From Diplonema papillatum (Eukaryota > Euglenozoa > Diplonemea > Diplonemida > Diplonemidae), in the NCBI GenBank assembly GCA_030068145.1, contig JAPJBO010000932.1, positions 1-64,000 on the forward strand: DNA of 64,000 bases. The letters are read 5' to 3'. Under the pieces are notes generated by a model, which saw only the letters and a program-made list of their open reading frames with translations, was not told the origin of the DNA and searched no databases. The position numbers and the translations under genes were made by a program. Shown piece by piece: positions 56,300 to 64,000 of this stretch; the stretch's first letter is position 1, and each line of letters opens with the position of its first letter.

Positions 56300-56721
56300 C
56301 GTTTCTTGCCCACCGAAGCCTAGATATCTTCGGATACACTGGACCAGGGATCTTTCCCATTCTCTAGAGTATATATTTCCAGGCTCCCATTTGCCTCTCA
56401 GCCTTCTGCAGATCGGATACAGCGACCGGCCTTAGTTCAGTGTGTGTTCGTAGGCTAGAAAAGGCGTGCGATGGGGCGCTTGTCTTTACCTGCAACTGAA
56501 CAATCCAGGAATCAGACATCAGAAAAAAGGCAAAGGAAAACGAAAATGTTACAACAATACAATAACCCGCACGCATTCTTCAACGTATGCACACACTTTT
56601 AGTTGTTGTTCGAAGCTTGCGTTCTTGATAAAGGTTTGCTTCAACCAACGCAACACTACGCACTTGTCTTTGGCTGCACACAGAACTCAACACCTCCACA
56701 CAGTTTCGAGGAGTACCCAAC
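56300..56721. other. Intergenic region
   Basis: About 420 bases with no recognised feature; a CACACAG acceptor-like site lies about 20 bases before the next ATG. Confidence 0.3.
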
Positions 56722-57620
56722 ATGATGCCGCCGCAGCCAATGGGCTTCATGCCACCCCATGCAGCTCACCATCAAGCTGCTCACCACGCCGCACACCATC
56801 ACATGGCGCTTCAGAACTCGCAGACACAACCCCCGATGCCAGCTCCGCAAACACCCTTCATGAAAAGACCCACCGGACAGATGCAACCAAACATGCCGCC
56901 GTCAAGCAACTACACCGCCCCCGCTGACAACCCTGAATACACAACGCTCCCACCCGGCGAGGTATGCGATTGGCTTCACATTCCACACACAAAAAGCGGA
57001 TCCTTTCCGAGGCATTCCTCAAGGCTACTGCCGGACTTACAGCTGACGTAGACGGCTCGAGTCACAGCTGAATCATACTTCAGCACAAAATTCTTGTCGA
57101 CAACGAACGAGTAGCAGAATAAAGCAAACCTATGCTTGTTTTCAGTCTTTTCAACCAGATCACAGGATACCCACACGCTTGGCCGAACCATGCAATGGGG
57201 CCAAATACCATACCACATACGTTCTACAGCGGAGGATGCAAGTGTCTACGTTCTAGAGCGGAGGATGCAAGTGCAACAATACCAACACAGGCTAAAACGC
57301 TTAAGGGCTACGGCACCCGACCGATCACAGAGAAGGGAAAGACGTTGATGGAGACCTACGAAAGAGTGATGGCCCGCCCCCAGGGCACCTTCCCGCAGTT
57401 CGGCGCAAAGGACAAAAAAGATTGCCACTTCTTCAACAGCCCGGCCGGATGCCGCAACGGCGATGCTTGCGCTTTCGGGCACGTCCCGGGTAGCAGCCCA
57501 CCCACCCACAGCAACAACAACAGCAGCAGCAACAGCGCCAGTAAATCGCGGAAGATGAAGTGCCGGAATTTCCCGAACTGCAAATTCGGGAACAAATGCC
57601 GCTTCCTGCATGGGCACTAG
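56722..57620 (+). CDS. Tandem CCCH zinc-finger protein, two exons
   Basis: Exons 56722-56961 and 57159-57620 (233 aa) join in phase 0 with a GTATGC donor and a TCTTTTCAACCAG acceptor. The N-terminus is Met/Pro/His/Gln-rich (HHQAAHHAAHHH), likely disordered. Two CCCH fingers lie in the C-terminal third: C169-x8-C-x5-C-x3-H (CHFFNSPAGCRNGDACAFGH) and C215-x5-C-x5-C-x3-H (CRNFPNCKFGNKCRFLH), the second close to the Nab2/ZC3H14 spacing. An Asn/Ser run separates them. Such proteins bind single-stranded RNA, often poly(A) or AU-rich RNA. A short 27-bp direct duplication at about 57218-57274 (the GCGGAGGATGCAAGTG word twice) lies in the second exon and duplicates a few residues (GGCKC / AEDAS). Confidence 0.8.
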
Positions 57621-58818
57621 ATCGTGATTGAGAGAACTGTGCGAATACAGCTAGCACAGGACAGGCTCTCCTGGGTTTTGCTGCAGTTGTTGACAACTGC
57701 TGTGTCCGTCGGACGCCTGCACTGTCATGTTATCCGCAGAGGCACACAACTGTGCTTTGCGATACACACGGCCTGAGTGCAAGCACGAGTTCCCCGGCAA
57801 AGTCACTTACGGATGGGCTGACATGCACCACGAGTCCGGCTTACACGTCATCATGCGGTGCTGTGCTCTTCTGGGTGTCAGAAAGTGTTTCCAGCAAGGT
57901 CTTGCTTTACCTCGCGACATTCGTTCCACTTTTACTTCTTCGATTTATCATATCACCTGAAGCTTGAGGGCCTGTTGGTGAGCTCGGCTCTCTGCTGGTT
58001 TGCCCGGCCCCTGGATGCTGAGTCTGGTTTTTTTTTTGGCATCAGCGCAGTTCGAACAGTACAGCAGAAACTGAGTCACTCTGCGAGCTGTGTACGTAGC
58101 GGTTTGACTCTCAGTCAAGGAGGTGTGTCGCTCCCTTGCTTCACTCATACTGTTCTGCTTCGTCGAAATATGCACCTCTCAAAAAAATCGACCAGGCAGG
58201 CTGCGCTAGCTCCCGGGTTCCTTTTCTTCATTATCGTTGTTCCCAATTTCCGTCACTCTTTCCTCGCTTACGAGAAGCCGAGTGTCTGCGGACTGCTTGC
58301 CTTTGGCGGTTTCCAGTATTCCTTCTCCGTTCTTTTGCTTTTTCTGTCGCTTCTCCTTTTTTCCCGCTTCAAGCGCTATCTTGGCTCCATGTGAATCGTG
58401 TTTCTCTCGGGAGGCATTTTTTCCCCCACACCCGTTCATCGACCCCTGCAGCACTTTTCAGGCATAGTGCCCGAAAAAGGAAAGATCCTTCTACCAGACA
58501 ACAGCAGGCATGCTTAGATGGTGAGCTTGCCAGGGTTGCCATACCTATCATGTTTAGAGCTGATCCCGTGGACAATAATTGGCGTTACAAACAGTTCACA
58601 TGGTGTGACAACCCAACATGTACCACTTTAGCATTCACCTTTCGGAACTATGCTCCAGAAAGGAGAAGAGTATCCAGAAAGTCGACATTTGTGTCTTGTT
58701 CAATGTATAGATGGTGCTCAACTGAAGATTCCACCATACCCGCATTATCTTGTGTAGTTCTTGTACCCTGATGCAACACACAGGGGTCATGTCAGACCAA
58801 ACACGCTGAGAAAGGATC
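57621..58818. other. Intergenic region
   Basis: A T-rich stretch around 58200-58400 opens a hydrophobic chance frame. No conserved gene, tRNA or repeat is recognised. Confidence 0.35.
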
Positions 58819-61800
58819 ATGAAGACAAAAACAAGTGTCGGCGGACATACGGGTAAAAAATTCAATGTTGGTGATGCAGTGAAGGGCATTGCAGTACACA
58901 CAAATGTGTTCAACATCAAGGGTGTAGTCGTTGGGTACAAAGATGATAAAGTTCGAGTGAAGTTTGAAGAGGGGAGAGGCAAGTTACGAGTGAGCGAAGA
59001 CTCTATTGAAAAGTGTGGCGCAGTGGTTCAAGCGGTCGCTGCGAAGCCAAAGGTGAAGCCAGTTCGTGATGCGCGGGATGCGAATGGCACAGTGTCATCC
59101 ACCGTACCGTCCAGAATTGTGAGCCGTCTTGAGGTCCCACAGCGGAAGCCGACTCGAGAGCCAGTTGCTGCTCCCGTCGATACAACTTTCCCCGATCAGC
59201 TGGATGGAGCTGCCCTTGATCTTCTTTTCAGACGGGAAGGTGTGTTTCGTTCATTCATCTTACCATTCTTCCACACGCAACAGCTTTGCGAGTATGTGGA
59301 AACACAATGACTTTCCGTTCAGTTAAGTGCAACCGTCCTGCCCGCACATGTGGTTCTCTATTTTTTACCAAATGTACAGGGATGTCGGTTATGAACCTGA
59401 AGCACCAAGGAGGAGAAGGTTCGTGGTTGGTAGAAGCCCCGTCCGAGGTTCACGGGTGCCAAGGTGGCATGCCACCATGGTATCGGAAGGCTGAAAAGAC
59501 AGGCACCGATTTTCATGAGGCAGCGAAAAGCAACACCGCGAGCTTCGCTGCTGCGCATCAGAAGGTCGAGAACTTCAGAAAGAGGGAGGGCATCCACCCG
59601 AGTTTCAAGGTATCGGAGCTGTTGGGTGAGCTCAATGGTGACATGAACTCTAACGTCAAAGATCGCATACCTCCTTTCTACATTCACCACCGCGGAGGGT
59701 GGCGAAAGTGCATTGTGTTCAAGCCCGATGACGATTCGGTCAAGTTTCCAGTTTGGCTGCTCCGACGTGGTGAGCAGGGATGGGAACCTGACGTGAGAAT
59801 GGGGGTAATCCAAGTCGACAGGGAAGACATTCACACAAGCGAATCGCGAAGGGCAGCAGAAGATCTTCGGAAGGCAGAAATCGGCGAGGTCACTCGACTT
59901 GCGCTGTCGTGGAATGACTTGTTTCCTCACCCAACGGCACTCGAACGGGCGCTTCTCTGCTTTCCCAAATGCTTCACACAAGCAGCCAAGCGCCGCTTTG
60001 CAGTGTCTCAGACGATCCCCATTGAGCCACTTCCTCAGTTCGGCCAGGACCCTGGCTGGCTTGATGGTGCATACTCTCTTCGCGCAGATCAAAATGCAAA
60101 GTTTGCCGCAGACACACCCACCGGAGGACCCCTCGTTGGAGCACCGTCTTGGCCACTGGAAGACTCGGTTTGCATAGAGTGCGGGGGTAAAATCGACGCA
60201 TCATGCCCGGGTGGTGCTCTGGGTGGCATCGTGCAGCCTTCCTTTGTCGGCAGAACGGATGCACTGCACCCGGAAAAGACGCAGTTTTTGCACATCAAAA
60301 CATGCGCCTTTGCTCACAAGGAGCGGACAGAGCTCGCTTGCCTTGAGATCTTGTGGCCTGGTAGTGCTATTGCCGAAGAGGGAAGCCTTTTGCGGAAGTC
60401 GCAGACGATTCGTCTCTCAGTCGACTGTCGGGTTGCAGATTGCACGAACGGAATTCAGCTTGAATACGGATGTGCGTGGCATGTTGGTGAGCGAGGCATC
60501 ATTCATGTTAACATGAAAGAAACCAATTTCGAGTTCTTGCACTTCCCATCGAGAAAGCTTGTGTTCCTCATCTCGGAAGCAGGCAAGAAGTTCAGTGATA
60601 CGGCGAGTTTTGAAGAAGGGGAACGACCGTGCGGCAACATTGTCCAGTGTCTCTACGCCAAGCCAGGAAGCTTCGGGTTGTATCTGGCGCAAAAGAAGGC
60701 GGCAAGAAAGAGGGCTGAACGAGAACGTGCATCTGCAATCGCGACAGCGTCGGCAGAAGTTGAAGTTGTCGAAGATGCTGAGATCCAGTGCCCGCCCAGC
60801 AGTTTGCTGGATGGCTTGTCCGGCGAAGTGCTGGAAATCCTTGACAATTGTGCACACCTTCTCGAGGACAGACGGTTTTACGACGACACCTCTTCCGTTT
60901 CTGCTCTGTCGCTTTCGTCCGATGATGGCGACTCGGACAAAGATGATGACAAGATGAGCGACGATGAAAAGATGGCATCCGACGAGGAAAGCACAGAAGT
61001 TGACAGTTCGTCGGAAGAGATGGAAGATGCGATGATGCGACCTGTAGCTGAAGATGAAGGCGAGGTTTCTGAGGATGAAGATGTAGGTGACCGCCAGCAG
61101 CGATTGCAAAGCTACCGCAAGATACAACAAGCTGCCGCACTCAAGAATCCCGAGAACAGAACACCTCTCGACTTGCTTCCGTTCATCGAAGGAAGACAAC
61201 TTTTGCGGCTGGCAGAAAACTCGCAAACAGATGACTTGTTCACAAACGTTGACATCAGTTTGACCGCAGTTAACAAGTACTTGACTGTGACCTCACAGAA
61301 GCCGCTGCCTGGTTGCGAACAGAGTTTCCCCCCGATCAAGCCGGTGAAGCGCGACCATGAATGGCTCTTGTTGCAGCAGGAATGGGGTGCAGGTTTGGCT
61401 GATGAACACTTCGAGTCTCGATACCTTACACCACCATACAAGAAGCTGACGGGGCCTTTGCGGTCGGCGTGCAAATACTTGTCGCAAATGACAGAGACAG
61501 AACACAGAGAGCTGTTGCTCTTCGAGTGCCTCCTGCTATCTCGGTCCATCGCACGAAGATCATCTGGAAGTGTCGCGTGCACAATTCTGCCAGTTGCAGA
61601 CAGGTGCCTTTCATCAGAGCTGCGGAAGCTGTACTACGATCAGTCTTTGTGGTTGAGGACACTGTACCCATATGATGGAGACAAAGAAACCCTGCGTACC
61701 AAAGTGGCCGCTCAGCTCATGCTGCCAGCGCACCGGGTTCAAGCAGGAGCAGGCGGCATTGTACGCATTTGCGGTAAGCAAGAAACACTTCGAAATGCCC

Positions 61801-64000
61801 CGAACAAGGCCAAAGAACACAGCATGAGCATCTCGTCCGCTCAAACTCAAAAGCTGATGCAGCTTTACCATGTGGGCCGTTTGCTTCTTCACGATGTCGG
61901 TGTATTCCGAGGCAAGACAGGCAAATGGACTGGGGCTGTTGGCCCTGCTGTCACACAACTTAATGCTCTTCTTCGTGGTGTCTACACACCGTTCACTCCA
62001 ACGTTTAACAATGTCATCGACAACTACATGACACGCGGTGGGCTTTGGGTGTACCAGCAGGATGGCACTGAGAAACGTCCACTCGAGGAGCTGCTTGGCA
62101 AAGACTTGCCTTCATTCGCAAACACAGTGGCCGGTCAGCTGAAAGCGCCACGGCAGCGATTGACTGCACTGATCGCGTGCGATGATGAAGCTGACAGCGA
62201 CATGGGCACAGATGACAGCGACACCATCGATGTTGCGTTCAAGTTCGTGAACTTTGCGCAATACAACCAGATCACAATTGAGTTCTTGTCGGGTGTTCAT
62301 CAAGGTGAAAGCACCACTTTGCACTTGGAAATGCAACCACCAGTGAACAAGGTCCTGTGGGAAGCCGATATTACCAGTCCTGCCCTCGAGAACGCAATAT
62401 GCAGCATCACTGATAATGGAGATGGCACCAGCAAGCTGTCGGAGTTGTTTTGGCTCTTGTTGCCTGCCGATTCTGACCGTTCAGACTCGGAGTACAGCTT
62501 GTATCCCTGGCGATTCCACTCTCTGCTCAAGAGATTCGGGTTGACACGAGGACAGGCTGTGCAGCTCCGGCAGGTAGTCATGGACATTGTTGAGCCGCTC
62601 ATTACAAAAAGCTCTGAGAGGACCGAGCTCGAAAAGTGGAAGAGGCTCGTGCGCCTCAAGGTTTTCACAGCATGGACAAAATTGAAGGAAGAATGGCCGA
62701 TGGAAGTGACCGAGAGACCTGCAGACCATGATGAAAGCGAAAACATCATCTTTGATGACACCACAAGCAATGCGTCGTGTGAGGCACTCGGCGAGGTAGA
62801 TGGTGAATCGAGCTGCCATGGAGTAGATACCCACTGCACCTCTGCTATTTGCGGGCTGGTGAAGGACATCATGCAGAACGATCCGGTCGGAAGAGCTTCC
62901 CTCCTTCGTGCCTTCCATAGAATCCGCACTCCGGATGGGAGCCAAAGATTCCACTGGAAAGCCGGCGTTTTTGTCGATGTAATGCAAGAGGTTTCAATTC
63001 CACAATCCGTTTCTGGGCGTCTTGCACTGCAGCTTCGCAAAGAGGTTAGGAAGAACGGTTACACAGGAGAGGATGCTGATGAGGATGATGCGACTTCGTC
63101 GGATTGGGATGAAGTGTCGTTGCAAAGCAGCAACGATTCGCGTGTGGATGTGGACCACTCATCGGACGAACAGGCATGGAAGAGTGACCCTTTTTCAAGG
63201 CAGGCTACCGACCATCCACAGCTTCGGGGCCGGTTTCATGGCTGCTGCAATAGATGTGAGGTCACCATTCAGAATTTGTTCCGATTTGCTGATGTGGTCT
63301 CGGACAAAATGGCAGCAGTCCCTCGTGTTCTCCTCCACATGGCATCCGCCAACCCTGAGCTGCGACCAACCGCCAAAGAGTACACACAGCTGCTCGATTC
63401 CGTCATTGAAGCGGCTGTTGTATGGGGACAGCAGAAACAAATCTCGAAGGAATCCGCCAAAACTCAGGAGACCCGCTTCGTCTATCTAAACGCTGTGCAA
63501 AAGTTGTGGGAAGCTCGCGTTTCGAATGGAGATGATTCAGACTATGATGAGACTACTTCCGAATCATCGGTCGAAGCGAGCGACTCAGACATTTCCAGTC
63601 GAGGTGACGACAGAGATGTAACAGCAGCTGAGGAAGATGCAGCGAATTTATATACAATCACATATGGTGAACGCCACGGATGTGAATCGGGTCTGTGCAG
63701 AGTTTGGGACGTTGTGTTGACTGCGTACGAGCAGATCGTTAAAGCTGACACAGTTCTCCAAGAGAACACTGCTTTTCGGTATTCGATTGTGGCAGCACTA
63801 GCATCAGGAAAGGTCCATGCAGACACTTGGTCAGCTCTCTGCTTGGCATCCATTCTTCAGCCATCATCAACTCCAGCGCTCTTCGGTGCTGCAGATGCTT
63901 TGAACTGGTTTCAAAACGATGACACAGGCACTGTGTTGACTTTCATTGTTCAGCAGAATTTGGTTCTGGCTGACACCGCAGCACTAGTTGACCAGGTGGA
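58819..64000 (+). CDS. Giant protein of unknown function, 3' end beyond the window
   Basis: Exon 1 is 58819-59239 and joins in phase 1 (donor GTGTGT, acceptor TGTACAG) to an exon starting at 59380. That frame has no stop through base 64000, more than 1,540 codons, so the protein exceeds 1,680 aa. Exon 1 has an SH3/Tudor- or KOW-like beta segment (FNVGDAVKGI...KGVVVGYKDDKVRVKF). Near 60120-60260 the sequence GAPSWPLEDSVCIECGGKI resembles DUF1963/PDCD2-type GG.PxWP...C..CG.P motifs, a weak match. Long acidic Ser/Asp/Glu tracts occur near 60890-61090, 63060-63180 and 63520-63650 and separate helical domains. Codon use is ordinary and less GC-rich than at 6-13 kb. No catalytic motif is recognised. 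Confidence 0.75.

Noticed and set aside
57858-58394. 178-aa hydrophobic frame
   Set aside because: Hydrophobicity follows from T-rich DNA; it has no regular membrane-segment spacing, conserved motif or splice support.

Overview
This is nuclear DNA from a eukaryote, most likely a free-living protist. Most supportable genes are split by short GT-AG introns (about 60-330 nt), with donors mostly of the form GTATGY or GTGTGY and pyrimidine-rich acceptors. The proteins are eukaryotic: a kinesin-14 motor, MORN repeats, dolichol kinase, RING-H2, CCCH and RanBP2 zinc fingers, a CCDC6-type coiled coil and a ferric reductase/NOX-like flavocytochrome. Nothing bacterial or organellar is visible. Every well-supported gene lies on the + strand, and several have a consensus AG acceptor shortly upstream of the start codon. 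Such unidirectional gene clusters with possible spliced-leader acceptors are known in Euglenozoa (for example diplonemids) and dinoflagellates. The sequence alone does not settle the lineage.

Layout. 0-13.3 kb: a CCDC6-like coiled-coil gene, then two very GC-rich genes for low-complexity proteins (1426 aa with polyQ, polyA and 26 identical 21-bp repeats; 694 aa with a RanBP2-type finger), separated by intergenic DNA with short dispersed repeats. 16.3-25.2 kb: a repeat region without ordinary genes. It holds segmental duplications, a 1.62-kb higher-order tandem array, two near-perfect 132-136-bp palindromes, an RNase H-bearing retroelement fragment in an A-tract, a broken antisense OTU-protease-like remnant, and a repeat-borne conserved peptide. 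25.7-36 kb: a ferric reductase/NOX-like gene, a small membrane protein, a four-exon zinc-ribbon gene and a two-exon dolichol kinase gene.

36.6-47.1 kb: the most striking locus. Reading phase is preserved through some 14 exons that together predict one protein: a possibly N-myristoylated start, a charged Q/K-rich segment, seven MORN repeats, a long coiled coil and a C-terminal kinesin-14 motor. One intron holds two large (CA)n arrays. Another holds a retroelement with an intact 637-aa RNase H-containing ORF, antisense to the gene and bounded by (GT)n on both sides.

49.3-64 kb: a gene-dense stretch with a five-exon unknown protein, a cysteine-rich protein, a RING-H2 E3 ligase, a coiled-coil membrane protein, a tandem CCCH protein, and a giant two-exon gene whose frame stays open to the window end. 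No shared pathway is evident. Functions are housekeeping or cytoskeletal: dolichol phosphate synthesis, ubiquitination, RNA binding, microtubule transport.
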